This document shows, piece by piece, positions 22,927 to 34,016 of a stretch of 64,000 nucleotides of DNA. Source of the DNA: Xanthostigma xanthostigma (Eukaryota > Arthropoda > Insecta > Raphidioptera > Raphidiidae); contig OY754468.1 of NCBI GenBank assembly GCA_963575645.1, forward strand, positions 13,640,001 to 13,704,000. Reading direction: 5' to 3'. Position numbers and translations under genes: made by a program. The stretch's first letter is position 1. Each line of letters begins with the position of its first letter. Under the pieces are notes generated by a model that was not told the DNA's origin, did not search any database, and saw only the letters and a list, made by a program, of their open reading frames with translations.

Positions 22927-23907
22927 ATTGTGTGTAATAATTATTTTGTGACAGTATTATTGTCAAAAATTGTATTGTACAATACACACTCTTTATCTTA
23001 ATGTAAAAACCCAATCCTATATACACTGATTTAACGACCTACGAAACACGACACATAACACTATAGAATGACATGTAACATATTATTCCGCCACCACTTT
23101 ATGACTCTTATGTAATAAACTGGTGATAAGTGATTAAGTGTCAGATATAAAAACCTACCCTTCGCTAAAAGATATCTTAATTCACCTACACTTGGAATTA
23201 GGTTTGTTTCGCAGTAACTGTTTGAATGATTTATAACCAGTGTAATATGGGTCATATTAAACAAGAATTTTATTTACTTATTTTTGTGATTTTGCGGTAT
23301 ATTCGATAAATCCGGTTGGGGTTAATAATTACAGGCAAATATTAACAATCACCTTAACATTTGGTAAAAGTGCTTAATAAGCATGCATTTATATTATCTT
23401 TACCTCTTTACCGGTATTTATTAATATTTCCAACAAAGTTTGGCTGTTTTAATAAAAATTAGTTTGGAGTTTGAGCTATCATTTTCTTAGGAATAATCAC
23501 ATTTTGAAGAATAAATAATAATTATACAATAAGACATTTTATTAACAGAATAGTTTTTTTATTCTTAACGAATTAAATAATACGAGTTTCTTAGAAAATT
23601 GAAATCTAATCTCCCTTGTGTTATTTGTCACATATCACTGTTAATAAAATAATCTGCATTTCCACCATTCTTACAAATTACTTAAATGTTGTATTATGAA
23701 GTAGCAACATAAAATAAAACTTTTTTTAAGTAGTCACTATCGGGTAAATATAAAGGTTTTAATAAAACATTTGTTTCTTAAATAGTTATGTTTCGTTCAA
23801 TATTTTTTTTTGGACTTCATCAGGCTCTAAAAATAATATACAATATACTCTTTGTAATATAATAATAAAACTTGTAGTACCTACAATGATTGAATAATAA
23901 AGTTATA
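22927..23907. other. AT-rich DNA, nothing recognised
   Basis: No domain-bearing frame, RNA gene or shared repeat was recognised. Confidence 0.4.
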
Positions 23908-24206
23908 ACCCACGAAGTCATAACCAGGAGAACCAGCTTAAGTTTAGAGGTGGACCGATAACTGTCACATAAACTAAAATACATCAGTTACTGGGTAACG
24001 CACACACGTTCATGGATTACATGGGTGTAGTGTCTGTGAAGTTAAACAAGTTTGGTAACTATGGTAAAAACAGGTGGAAAAAACTGAAGTTTTCCCAGTT
24101 AGTAATAACAGCACCATCTCGCGTGCGCCAGAAAACGGTTCATCTCGAAACACAGCAAGCATAGGAAGCTAGGTCTCCTGATTAAAGACTTCGTGGTTAT
24201 ACCATT
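23908..24206. mobile_element. MITE with ~30 bp terminal inverted repeats
   Basis: Starts TTATAACCCACGAAGTC and ends GACTTCGTGGTTATA, continuing inward as AACCAGGAGA and its complement. The body is shared, inverted, with the fragment at 10996-11235. No coding sequence and no clear target duplication. Confidence 0.75.
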
Positions 24207-25340
24207 AATTTCCAAATGTTTATGGTTATGTTAACAATACGCATGATCCTTGAATTATGTGTATTGATGGTTCTAAAATATATTAAAATTATTCTATTTT
24301 TTCGCTATGTAGAGACTGCGAAAAACAAGTCTCATCAAGACTTTCTTTATTGTGAAAAATAACTAATAATTCAGAGTGATGATGATCCTGTTTAAATATT
24401 GGAAGATTAAAGAATGAAACCTTTCTTTATTCCTATGGTATCTCGAAAATAAAAAACAAGTTTGTACATAAATTAACTTTAAAATTAATGGGTGACGTAG
24501 CGCGTAGGGCGGGTGTATACACCTCATGTTTACATCACGAGCCATTTTGCTGAAGTTAATTACATCTACTAACAAACAATGGGAATTATTATTAACAACT
24601 GGGTTAGTTTGATGAATTCTCCTAAATTTATCATTGCAACCGGATGATTTGGTTATTATTGATAATGACCGGTAATTATCAATAATTATCAAATGATCAC
24701 ACTGACCGCAAAAAATACACTACACACTACAGAAGTGAAACTTCTAGTGGCATCGACTGTAGACACACTGATTCTGCCTCAACGACGTATAGCAGTGGAG
24801 GTGCAGCGAAAAAACACACATTCTTAAGTCACCGGCGCGGAAGAGAATGGCAGTTCAGCGTTTCTTAGTCTTTTTCGTTCAACGGAATCCAATTCACCTT
24901 ACCGTGCATAAAGAAGTTTCATTTTAAAAAACTTCACAATACCAAATTGTGTCGACAATACTGGGCGGTCACGATGGTGAAATTACAATATTGTTTTTTG
25001 AAAATTTGAATTTTCTTTAATATGCACTAATTAATTTCATTAGTATAGGTCTGTATGAAAATATGAAAAATGAGTTCATGTTTTGAAGCGATCGCTAATT
25101 TGTTTCAGTCGCAATGAAAAATCGTTAGATTCGTACTGGGCTGTACCTACGCTAGTTCATTATGAGCTTCAGTATATAATAGAGCTTACTGTTTTACGAT
25201 TATGACCAGAGACTGAAACATAATTTGTCTTCATGAAATTACCCATTTCACACGTAAATATTTTTGTATGTTATAGACTATGTTAATAATAGTCCATTAT
25301 TATAGCTTTGATAATATTACTGCTTTTGAATAAATAAGAT
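24207..25340. other. AT-rich DNA with a GC-richer patch
   Basis: The patch at 24725-24915 has higher GC than its surroundings. It is bounded by TGAAACTTCT at 24737 and its complement AGAAGTTTCA at 24912, so it may be a small TIR element of about 185 bp. No coding frame was recognised. Confidence 0.35.
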
Positions 25341-25480
25341 CATTGACCGAATTTTTCAGACAATTATATTCAAAAAAATATATAATTATAACTCAATAAT
25401 TTACGTTTTGGTCCGGATGTGGAGTTTCTTCAAAATTGAGCTAAAAAATATAAAAATGAAATGAAATGAAATTTATTTCT
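25341..25480 (-). repeat. Diverged copy of the GAAACGT repeat family, AATGA run
   Basis: In complement it carries GAAGAAACTCCACATCCGGACC followed by AAAACGTAAATTA, then TGTCTGAAAAATTCGGTC. This is the same order as at 43256-43350 and 61318-61410. It is followed by an AATGA pentanucleotide run at 25457-25471. Confidence 0.6.
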
Positions 25481-25827
25481 TTCAAAATTACAATAACTAC
25501 ATTTTTTAACAAAAAAGAAAATATATTTGAAAGATATAGGCTCCTTCTAAGGTAGCACCTGTGGTGAAGAAGCCATTATCAACTTGTAGACAGTATTATA
25601 CATAAAAAATAAAAATTAAATAAACCATTTTGGACAGCAATCAAACAAGAAAAAAGAAATACACATCATGTAAAACAAAGAAAACCAAAGTATTGTGCAA
25701 CAATCATTGTGTTATGTCAAATAAATCTTTCCGCATTTTGTTGCGTCATTAGCCATTGTCTTAACATAGACAAGAAAGTACGTTTTATTCTGCACTCCTG
25801 TATGTGCACAGGTAACAAATTACAAAA

Positions 25828-26440
25828 AAGTGCCAAACCCTGTCGACAATATAGTGTATTTGCATTTATAGGCAGTGTGGCTCTATTGTATGAACTTAAC
25901 TTTGTTTTTGGACAAAATAAAAAAAAAATTACCCATTAATACACACCTTAAAACAACATTGTTTTACTTAATTTCAATACTACATATCAATTCAACATCA
26001 GTACCAAATTATATACACCCTTCAGTATGCAAATCTATATCAGTAAACTTGTGTTTTCATAAAAGTAAGTCGGGTCTTGTCGGGCCGATTTTTTTAAAAA
26101 TTTAGCAGCACATTTTAATGATTTCTAAAGGGTTAAATTTCAAATTTGAAACGATTCCGTGAATTTTTTCGGTATTTTCGGGCCCGAAAAATTTTTTCAA
26201 CCTCTAAATACCATCCTTAACATGACCCGATTGGGCCCATTTTAAATAGGCTTCGTGCGGTGATGGATTCCAACATGTGGACCAAATTTCGTTTAAATCG
26301 AAAAAGTCTGTCGAGAGTTATTGTGCCAAACTTCTTAGGAGGCTATGAAACGTCGAGAAATTTTGGTCCGACCCCTAGGTCCCGCCATCCCACCAACGCC
26401 AATAGTGTAAGTGCCTTATGGCAAATACACTAAAAATAGG
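25828..26440 (+). repeat. Dispersed repeat family R1, most complete copy
   Basis: Runs from GTGCCAAACCCTGTCGACAA to GCCTTATGGCAAATACACTA. It preserves the GTGTATTTGCATTTATAGGCAG junction that is split by the LTR retrotransposon in the 29/34 kb copy, so it serves as the empty-site reference. Contains no coding sequence. Confidence 0.75.
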
Positions 26441-26599
26441 GAGCTAAAAAAAGAAAATATCTTCTAAAAAGTGATATATTAGATCTTGGCACATACACAT
26501 TAGTGCGTCTAAGCATGTGACCATTTTCATTAGACTGAGCGGTTCCACTTCTTGTATAAAACATTTTTAGCACTTTATAAATGTACAAATGCCTGACTG

Positions 26600-27127
26600 T
26601 ATTCAAAGCAATGGCACGTCAATCCGGTGTCGGAGAGGCAACCGGATGGCGAGTGGTAATCTGGGCGTTTGAGTGGTACAGAGCCCCCTGGTAGCGGCCA
26701 AAGTGACCCCAAATGGACAGGGGCGGCGATATGGGGGTGGGGCAAAATCGAAAAATGTTTGAAAAGGCAACCGGATAAAAATGCGGTTGCATTGAAGGAA
26801 ATACCCTAATTATATAATAAAATTTTTTTGCCAGCCGAAACACGCGGGCCGTTTTTGCACTAGCGAATAAAAAAAATTAAAAAAAACTGAAAAGGCAACC
26901 GCTTCAAAATTAGTGAGCATACTTATTGACACCACCAAACGTTGGAAAAAAATTGCCATCCGATCCTGATGGGCAGTTTCGGAGAAACAACCCCTCAAAG
27001 TCGCCGAAAACCCCTTTTTTTCGATTTTTTCAACAATAAGTAAAAAAAACACACTAAAAATTGTTCAAATCGGATGGCATTCGAAATTTATACTGTCCTA
27101 AGTACAAGTAATAGTGTGTATCAATTC
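26600..27127. repeat. Region with repeated AGGCAACCG words
   Basis: AGGCAACCGGAT or AGGCAACCGC occurs at about 26637, 26765 and 26894 in a GC-richer context. Related CCATCCGAT/ATCGGATGG words occur at 26957, 27071 and 27128. No frame shows a known domain; probably a diverged repeat. Confidence 0.35.
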
Positions 27128-27280
27128 CATCCGATTTCGATTAAATTTACCCTTATTTAGCCACCCCCCACAACTCATGAAAATAACAATTTTATGCAGC
27201 GTTTGGCATTATTGTTATTGTTATTGAGTTTTGGGGGGTGACCAAATATGGGTAAATTTAATCGAAATCGGAAGTCCAAA
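27128..27280. repeat. Short foldback (~150 bp)
   Basis: CCGATTTCGATTAAATTTACCC on the left is matched by its complement at 27250-27272, and GCCACCCCCCACAACTCA by TGAGTTTTGGGGGGTGAC. The loop holds ATTGTTATTGTTATTG. Confidence 0.75.
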
Positions 27281-27283
27281 TTC

Positions 27284-27412
27284 GGATTGAAACGTAAATT
27301 TATTGAATTATAATTATATGTTTTTGTCAATATAATTGTCTGAAAAATTGGTCGATAGTTTTATTCATTGAAGAGTTCTAATCAGACGTTAATCAAAGAT
27401 TTTGATTATTGC
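27284..27412 (+). repeat. 3' part of the GAAACGT repeat family
   Basis: GATTGAAACGTAAATT, then TGTCTGAAAAATTGGTCGATAG and GAAGAGTTCTAATCAGACGTTAATCAAAGA. This tail is shared with 43330-43400 and 61385-61455. Confidence 0.7.
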
Positions 27413-28894
27413 TTTTGAATAGAATTGTTTGTCTCATAAAATTTCAATATAACTACCTACGTAGCTTGAAAATGGTAACGACCTCTGAATAGAGGGCAAA
27501 GCAATCTCTGATCTTAACTAATTTGTGCTGTGAACTTTTCCCTATGTACGGTTTCCTGTGAAACATCCTGTATATATATTTAAAAGCGCTGTACAATTCT
27601 AACAGATAGGTTATAGAATTGTACCATACGTTTCTTTCACTTTACGCATCTTAATGGAATTAGTGCAGAAGGGGTTATTTTACTACCGTTATACAGGCAT
27701 TACCAGCAGCTATTTTATAGGGAGGGGGGCAAAAACACACGTTGTCAATATTAACATTAAAAATTATTCTCAAAAAGTGTTTAACTGAAGAAAATTGTAT
27801 TTTGACTTAAGAGTATATTTTAAATACAATCAAATATTAACGCGTTTCAAATAGAACGTTAATAGAAGGTAAATTCGTGAAAGATAAAAAATAATTGTGT
27901 ACGAGTGTTGAATATTTTTCTGAATGCTATTTGTAACTGTCGAGACCTCGTTTATTGGGCAAATGAGTCAATTCACGCAACAAAATAGACATGTAAATCT
28001 TGTGACATGGCAAGTTAAATAAAAACTTGTAAAAAACAGATTCATAGATTCACAGACAAAGCGAGTACATATTATAGGCGCTTTAGCTTACGCTAGTTGC
28101 GAACAAATGATTTGACAAACCTGTTTGGTAAATTGTTAAGTTAGTGAATTTAGTTTAAGAATAAAATCTGTCAGATATCATTTCGATAGAGCCGACCTAG
28201 TCAGCAGTCGGTAAAAAATCAGACAGAATATTTTCAATCAAAATTCACTCAGCTCTCTATTGTTAGTACATAATATTTTGCTACAAAATATCGTAATGTA
28301 AATAAAGAAAACTTTTTCTTCTACAATATTAGTGGGTAAGTTGTGAATGTCTAATTTCGAGCTTAGCATTTAAAAGATATTCGATTTTTCATAAGATATA
28401 GATTTACCGGAACAGCGTCGCCTAAACTGTAAACTTTCTTAATAAATTGACTAATTGGATGACGGAAGGTATTTGTATTCTTTTATTTATGTAGAAATCT
28501 ATCGTTCAAATTGTTCCATCAATCGATTCAATTTTTTATTCAAATAGCACAGGGCAAAACACTTGACCTTTTCTTCATTTTACAATCTCTTCCTTCGTTA
28601 ATTGACATTATTGTTTATTTCGGCCTATCTACTAATTTTATTCTTAAAGACAATTAAAACGTTGTTCCATTATTTCACATTTGATTCGCATTTTTTGTAG
28701 TATTTTTTGTTCTCGACTAGATGAAGAGTATACTACTTGACGAGTATATTCACATTCTTATTTTATAGATCATATGTATGTATTTTTTATATTTTTAATA
28801 CATTATTTATTTAACCATAATACGGAAAAAATTGATATTCATTTAAAAATGTAATTGTTAGTAGAAGTTTTGTTCCAAAAATATGTATTGAAGG
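27413..28894. other. AT-rich DNA, nothing recognised
   Basis: No supported gene or RNA. A G-run patch (GGGAGGGGGGC) lies at 27719-27730. Confidence 0.4.
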
Positions 28895-29106
28895 AGATTT
28901 ATTTGGTTGAGGAACAATTGAGAAATAAGCTTAACCGGAATATCGCTTGTGGCCAATGTTTCGAAAAATATATTTTCATCTTCAGGGCCTCAATGCAAGT
29001 TGAGATGGTAAATTAATGAAAATATATTTTTCGAAACGTTGGCCACAAGCGATACTCTGGTAAAGCTTATTTTTCAATTGTTCCTCAACCAAATAAATCG
29101 CATTCA
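28895..29106. repeat. Near-perfect ~210 bp hairpin with CGAAACGTTGGCC arm
   Basis: Left arm 28895-28978 and right arm 29018-29106 are almost exact reverse complements around a 36 bp loop containing CAGGGCCTCAATG. The right arm reads TTTCGAAACGTTGGCCACAAGCG. It resembles in design the hairpins at 10270 and 43041. Confidence 0.8.
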
Positions 29107-29437
29107 ATTAAAAACGTAAGTAATATTATCTAAAGAAAAAAAAAATTAATTCCATATTCAAAACTATCGACAGTTTAAACGATCGGCCATATTTGCAGGT
29201 TTATGTGACGGGATGATATACAATGCATGTCAACCTTGATGTCAAATTGTCAATGTTCTAAGCTTTTCCATGAAATTTATTTATTGTTTTCTCTAATTTA
29301 ATACTGATATAATCTTACTGTTAGACGACACATCGTGTTGCGTTTTGATAATTCGAAAATACCGTGTATTTTCTACATTTCTTTTTTTATCATTTGTATT
29401 TTTTCAGTGATTAGATTAACAAAAAAAAACTGGGGTG

Positions 29438-29474
29438 CAGTGCCAAACCCTGCCGACAATATTATAGTGTATTT
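29438..29474 (+). repeat. R1 repeat, left part, split by the LTR element
   Basis: TGCAGTGCCAAACCCTG to GTGTATTT matches the start of R1. The rest of this copy continues at 34280. Confidence 0.75.
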
Positions 29475-29737
29475 TTAGGATCGTTTATTTAGGGATAGCC
29501 AGGATCACAAATGAAACGCGTCGTAATACAATTAATAAAACACTGACAAATTTATTTCAATTTTGTATCGATTGAAAAAGATATAAAAAGTACAAATTAT
29601 TACGTGAGCTATTTCATAACCGGTCAGCGCTTCTTAGTTGCATGTTATGATAACGCTGGCCGGTTCGACGGTCGCTATGATATTGCTGGCCGGTACGACG
29701 GTCGCTTCTGTTTTTGGCGTGGATTTGAGGCGCCACA
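29475..29737 (-). repeat. 3' LTR
   Basis: 263 bp, beginning TGTGGCGCC and ending CCTAA in element orientation. No difference from the other LTR was seen by eye. It contains a ~30 bp tandem duplication (GGCCGGTTCGACGGTCGCTA and a near copy), which is translated as the end of the pol frame. Confidence 0.9.
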
Positions 29738-30807
29738 ACCACTCCCCCTCTAGTGCTGTCCGCGGGGAGCGGGCAGAACGAGACCTTCTTCCTGGGACGT
29801 CCTCTCTTCAGGGGTTGTCTTGGCATGGTCGGAGTTTGCGTCAGGGTGGAGGGTGCGTGGACAGAGCTGTCGGCGGGCGTTATAGCTGGTCCGGCCCCTG
29901 AAGCTGGATTCTCTTGGGGTGGTGCTAATGCATCTGCTGTCTCGAGATAAGCTGGCTTGAGGGCGTCTGTGGAGACGGTCCGGTGTCGACCGTTAAAGTC
30001 CACGACGTAAGTCTTGTCGTCCACGCGCCGGATGACTCGATGGGGGCCTGTGTATGGAGGTTGCAGAGGTTTTCTGATGGAGTCGACCCTCTTGAAGACG
30101 TGGGAGCATGAACGCAAATCCCTGAAGAAAAAGGGAGTGCTCTCCGGGATGTGTCTGGACGCTGGCGCGGGCTTGATGGTTTGGGCGAGACGGCGAAGGC
30201 CTTCCACGAAGGTGACCGGAGAGGCATCCGGATGGCTCTGCGTGGTGAAGAAGTCGCCGGGAACTCTGAGCGTCGTTCCATAGAGCATTTCTGCCGGAGA
30301 GGCCTGGAGGTCCTCTTTGAAGGTGGTACGCAGGCCTAGCAAGACCAATGGTAATCGGTGAGGCCACGGGGTCTCGGGATCGCACATAAGAGCGGTTTTT
30401 AGGGTGCGATGTGTGCGTTCTACCATGCCGTTGGATTGTGGATGGTAGCTTGTTGTGCGAATCCTGGTGATCCCGAGGAGCCGGGCCAGGTCTGCGAAGA
30501 GAGTGGACTCGAATTGGGCGCCCTGGTCCGTCGTGATTGTTAGCGGAGTGCCATACTGGCTTATCCATCGGTCGATTAGGGCTCTGGCCACTGTGTTTGC
30601 CTGCTGGTCTGGCAGGGGGATAGCCTCGAGCCATCTGGAGAACCGGTCCACGATTGTGAGGCAGTACTGGAGACCTTGGCAGAGTGGCATCTTGATGAGA
30701 TCAAGGTAGAGGTGTTCGAAGCGACCCTCCGGTGTGCGGAAATCACCCAAGGCTGAGCGGTTGTGCCGGTGAATTTTGGCGCGCTGACACGGCTGGCACG
30801 ATCGGGC
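29614..30807 (-). pseudogene. Integrase part of pol, separated by an in-frame TGA
   Basis: Same frame as the upstream pol segment, with only a stop codon between. Counted from the Met at 30750, the catalytic triad is Asp17, Asp75 and Glu111, with the required 35 residues between the last two. A C-terminal GPF/GPY-like module (LQPPYTGPHRVI) follows. The two Cys of the zinc-binding domain (CQPC) lie just after the stop, while its two His lie before it. The stop stands where related proteins usually have Trp. The last ~40 residues are read from inside the LTR and contain two copies of a ten-residue SDRRTGQ-type repeat. Integrase joins the DNA copy to the host genome; from this copy alone it would be split. 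Confidence 0.9.
29738..29753 (-). promoter_or_regulatory. Polypurine tract
   Basis: In element orientation AGAGGGGGAGTGGT lies directly before the 3' LTR. This is the expected position of the plus-strand primer for reverse transcription. Confidence 0.8.
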
Positions 30808-33030
30808 TCAGCGGTTGACTTCTTTGCGCATGCCTGGCCAGACGAACTTAGACGAGACGAGGCGGGTGGTGGCTCTGACACTTGGGTGTGCCAGGTTGTG
30901 CAGTACTTCGAAGGCCGTGCGGCGCAGAGGTGGTGGCAAGTAGGGTCTGAGTACCCCCGAAGAAACGTCGCAGAAGATGGAGTGACCGTCGACGATTACG
31001 GCCTGTAGGTTCAAGCTTGAGTTGATAGCGATATGCTGGAGCTCACGGTCCTCGGCTTGGTGGTGGTTGATGATATCTGGGCTGAGCCTCGAGGGCATCG
31101 AGACGGTAGCTACTCGAGAGAGGGCGTCGGCGATCACGTTCTCTTCACCCTTAACATGAACCAGCCTGGTGTTGAACTGTAGAATGTAGTCGAGCTGTCG
31201 AGCCTGTCGGGGGGAGGCTTTATCTGACCGTTGCGAGTCTGCGAAGGTGAGAGGTTTGTGATCTGTGTAGATCGTGAAACTCCTGCCCTCGAGGATCCTT
31301 TGCAGGTTCTTCACAGCCGCATAAATGGCTAGGAGCTCGCGGTCGTAGGTGTGGTAGCGCTTCTCCGTGTCCGTGAGCTTCCTTGAGAAGAAGGCTAAAG
31401 GTCTCCATCGGTTTTGCTCATCCAACTGCTCGAGCGCGGCGCCGATGGCCGTATCCGAGGCGTCTGTCCTTAAGGCCAGATGAGCGTCCGGTCTTAGGAA
31501 GGTGGAGGTGGTAGCCTTCGAGACGGCGAGCTTGCTATGCTGGAAGGCCGCGTCTGCTTCAGCAGTCCAGGTGATGTCGGCCTTCTTTTTCTTAGGCGGT
31601 AGGCCTTTTAAGAGTTCATTGAGTGGTGCCAAGACGTCGGCTGCCTTTGGTATGCACCGGCGGTAGTAGTTGAGTAGGCCCATGTATCTACGCAGCTCGG
31701 TGGAGGTCGTCGGGCGAGGAAAGTCTGTGATGGCCTGCACTTTGTGCGGTGGTGGTTTGAAGCCGTCGGCTGAGACGGAGTAGCCTAGGTAGGTAACTTG
31801 ATCTTTCGCCAAGTCACATTTCTCCGGATTTATGCGCAGCTTTGCCTTGCGTAGGGCCTCAAAGAGCTGCCGAAGGTGCCTGACGTGTTGGTTAGGGTCT
31901 TCGGAGGCGATGATTATGTCATCCATGTAGGCTCTGGCGAAGGGCAGGTCTCGAAGCAGGTGGTCGATCATTCGCTGAAGGGATTGGGCCGCGTTGCGCT
32001 GGCCTAGCGAAGACCGGGTGAACTCAAAAAGTCCGAACGGGGTCGTCACTGCCGTCTTCGGGATGTCCTCTTCGGCGACGGGGATTTGGTAAAAAGCCTT
32101 TTCTAAGTCGATGACGGAGAACACCCTGCCGCTGAGCCCCTGGAGGAGGTCCTCGACGATCGGCAGAGGGTAGCGGTCTGGAATTGTGCAAGCGTTGAGA
32201 CGCCTGTAGTCGCCTGTGACGCGCCAGGTCCCGTTAGGCTTTGGGACGAGGTGTAGGGGGCTTGCCCATTGGCTTGAGGATGGTCGTACGATGCCTCGAT
32301 CGAGCAGGCGCTTGAACTCGTCCTTGGCGGCGGCGAGACGGGGGCCGATGAGTCTTCTAGGTCGTTCGAAGACGGGTGGGCCCGAGGTCTGTATGTGATG
32401 GTGAACTGTCAGATTAGGCGTCTCGGCTGTTGAGCCGTCTACCAGGGTGATGTCCACGTACTCTTGCATGAGGTCGCGGAAGGGCTGACCGGAGTCCCCG
32501 TAGGGGGTGCTGACCTGGCTGACGACGGCAATGCTGTGTACTGGTGCGAGGGCTGTGAAGCCCTTCGAAGAGAGACCTGTTTTCGCGTCGATTAGCTGTT
32601 GGCCCCGGAGGTCGATAAGGAGGTTGAAGTGGGACAGAAAGTCCGCTCCTAGGATGGCTGTCTCCACGTCGGCGACGGTAAAGGCCCATTTAAAGGCCCC
32701 ACGAAGACGTAGATTGAGTTCCACGTGGTGAGTGCCGTACGTGGCAATTGCGGAAGAGTTGGCTGCCGTTAGTGTGAGAGGCTGGCGTTGCAGTCTCTTT
32801 TTGACGGCTGCCCTTGGAAGAAGCGAGATAACGGAGCCGGAGTCGACGAGGATTTTTGTGTTCGTTGTCTTGTCGAAAACGTGAAGGCGGTTTTCCGTTG
32901 GGATGGTAGCGCCGGCCTCCGCCGCCTGGATCGGGGGCGGCACTAGTAGTTTCCCTGGTTGGGAGAAGAGAAGGTGCACGGTGGTTTGCAGTTGCGAGCC
33001 TGGTTCCCGTAGGTTCGGTGGTACCAGCAA
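30808..33030 (-). CDS. Pol: protease, reverse transcriptase, RNase H
   Basis: 740 residues up to the TGA at 30808-30810. The aspartic protease has VDSGS at about 62-66, with DSG rather than the more usual DTG. The RT runs from about 215 to 435 with SVIDLEKAFYQI and the catalytic YMDD at 368-371. The usual FxRMPFGLRNA strand reads FTRSSLGQRNA here, an unusual set of changes close to the active site. RNase H follows with TDAS (Asp523), Glu565 and Asp590. The C-terminal end holds the two His of the integrase zinc domain. The frame is -1 relative to gag and overlaps it by 88 nt, so pol is probably made by -1 frameshifting; the Met at 33030 need not be a real start. Very GC-rich compared with host DNA. 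Confidence 0.9.
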   Translation of the reverse strand: MLVPPNLREPGSQLQTTVHLLFSQPGKLLVPPPIQAAEAGATIPTENRLHVFDKTTNTKILVDSGSVISLLPRAAVKKRLQRQPLTLTAANSSAIATYGTHHVELNLRLRGAFKWAFTVADVETAILGADFLSHFNLLIDLRGQQLIDAKTGLSSKGFTALAPVHSIAVVSQVSTPYGDSGQPFRDLMQEYVDITLVDGSTAETPNLTVHHHIQTSGPPVFERPRRLIGPRLAAAKDEFKRLLDRGIVRPSSSQWASPLHLVPKPNGTWRVTGDYRRLNACTIPDRYPLPIVEDLLQGLSGRVFSVIDLEKAFYQIPVAEEDIPKTAVTTPFGLFEFTRSSLGQRNAAQSLQRMIDHLLRDLPFARAYMDDIIIASEDPNQHVRHLRQLFEALRKAKLRINPEKCDLAKDQVTYLGYSVSADGFKPPPHKVQAITDFPRPTTSTELRRYMGLLNYYRRCIPKAADVLAPLNELLKGLPPKKKKADITWTAEADAAFQHSKLAVSKATTSTFLRPDAHLALRTDASDTAIGAALEQLDEQNRWRPLAFFSRKLTDTEKRYHTYDRELLAIYAAVKNLQRILEGRSFTIYTDHKPLTFADSQRSDKASPRQARQLDYILQFNTRLVHVKGEENVIADALSRVATVSMPSRLSPDIINHHQAEDRELQHIAINSSLNLQAVIVDGHSIFCDVSSGVLRPYLPPPLRRTAFEVLHNLAHPSVRATTRLVSSKFVWPGMRKEVNR

Positions 33031-33854
33031 AAACCGCTGCCTTCGCCGTTCGGGGTGGACGAACCGCCTCGTGTCTGGCTCTGCGACCTTGATCTTGAGC
33101 GGCTTCGGCGCTGGTTGTCTGCCTGGGTCTTGGAGAAAAAAAGCAGTTGGTCCATGGAAAGGCGTAAAGCGGCTAGGTCCTTGGCCAAGGATTGCACCGT
33201 GGGAGGGTGGACTGCCGCGGTGTCAGCGACGGTTGATGCCGTATTGACGTTCTGCGCTGAATTGACAGCTGCTGTGGATGGATAGTCGCTGATGAGTTCA
33301 TCCGCGAGCGATGCTAATTCGTTGAGGGGAGATGACTTGACGACTTTCAAAGAGCGGGCGACCGCAGGTGGCAGGAGGTCGAACCATTTGACCCTGAAAG
33401 CGTCGTCCGTGATGGCCGACCCAGCGAGTGACTTCATGTGCCGGAGGAGCTGGGAAGGTTTCCTGTCGCCGAGTTCTAACTCTGTGAAGAGCTTGTGAAG
33501 CTGGCGGTCAGCGGAGTCGGTCAGCCGTTTAAGCATCTCCGTCTTCAGGTACTCGTATTTGTCTGTATCCGGAGGGTTGAGAAGAATATCGGAAATCTCG
33601 TTGACTGTGGTGTCGTCTAGAGCCGCGACAACTCCGTCGAACTTGCTTGTGTCGGAGCGTATTTTATGGTTGTTGAAGGCGGCTTCCACTCTGACGAACC
33701 ATACCCTGGGATTGCCCCTCCAGAAGGTCGGCAGGTTTACAGACGAGACGGTCGTGACTTGAGCGTGCTGTGCGTCTGTGTTTACGGCTGTGTTTAGGCC
33801 CGGTGTCGTTGCGATGGCCGTGTTCGGTGTCGTGTTGTCTATGTCGTTTGGCAT
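32943..33854 (-). CDS. Gag capsid/nucleocapsid
   Basis: 303 residues starting with a plausible Met after a leader of about 160 nt. The capsid core includes PTFWRGNPRVWFVRVEAAF and LLNPPDTDKYEYLK, followed by LGDRKPSQLLRHM, all characteristic of Gag from this gypsy lineage. A basic Ser-Arg stretch precedes one zinc finger, C-x2-H-x9-C-x3-C, the CHCC variant instead of CCHC. Gag packages the element RNA in virus-like particles. No frameshift or stop is visible, so this part looks intact. Confidence 0.92.
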   Translation of the reverse strand: MPNDIDNTTPNTAIATTPGLNTAVNTDAQHAQVTTVSSVNLPTFWRGNPRVWFVRVEAAFNNHKIRSDTSKFDGVVAALDDTTVNEISDILLNPPDTDKYEYLKTEMLKRLTDSADRQLHKLFTELELGDRKPSQLLRHMKSLAGSAITDDAFRVKWFDLLPPAVARSLKVVKSSPLNELASLADELISDYPSTAAVNSAQNVNTASTVADTAAVHPPTVQSLAKDLAALRLSMDQLLFFSKTQADNQRRSRSRSRSQSQTRGGSSTPNGEGSGFCWYHRTYGNQARNCKPPCTFSSPNQGNY

Positions 33855-34000
33855 GTTTGACGGAAAGCGTACGTTGGGTAGGATATGACGGCGTTGCTGC
33901 CACGTGCGCGAATGTACTTGATCTCCGCACGACTATCGTCAAATTTTCACTGTACGCGCACTGAACTATCCCTATGTGAAGTAGGATTCACGAATGTAAC

Positions 34001-34016
34001 TGTCGGGGTCACCACT
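34001..34016 (-). promoter_or_regulatory. Primer binding site, tRNA-Trp type
   Basis: In element orientation, two bases after the 5' LTR comes TGGTGACCCCGACA. The first 13 bases are complementary to the 3' end of insect tRNA-Trp as known from its conserved sequence. CsRn1-type elements are reported to use this tRNA. Confidence 0.75.

Noticed and set aside
29638-33964. Many plus-strand and out-of-frame minus-strand open frames of 60-213 residues
   Set aside because: They lie opposite or across the gag-pol frames of the GC-rich LTR element and have no known domains; GC-rich coding DNA keeps alternative frames open.
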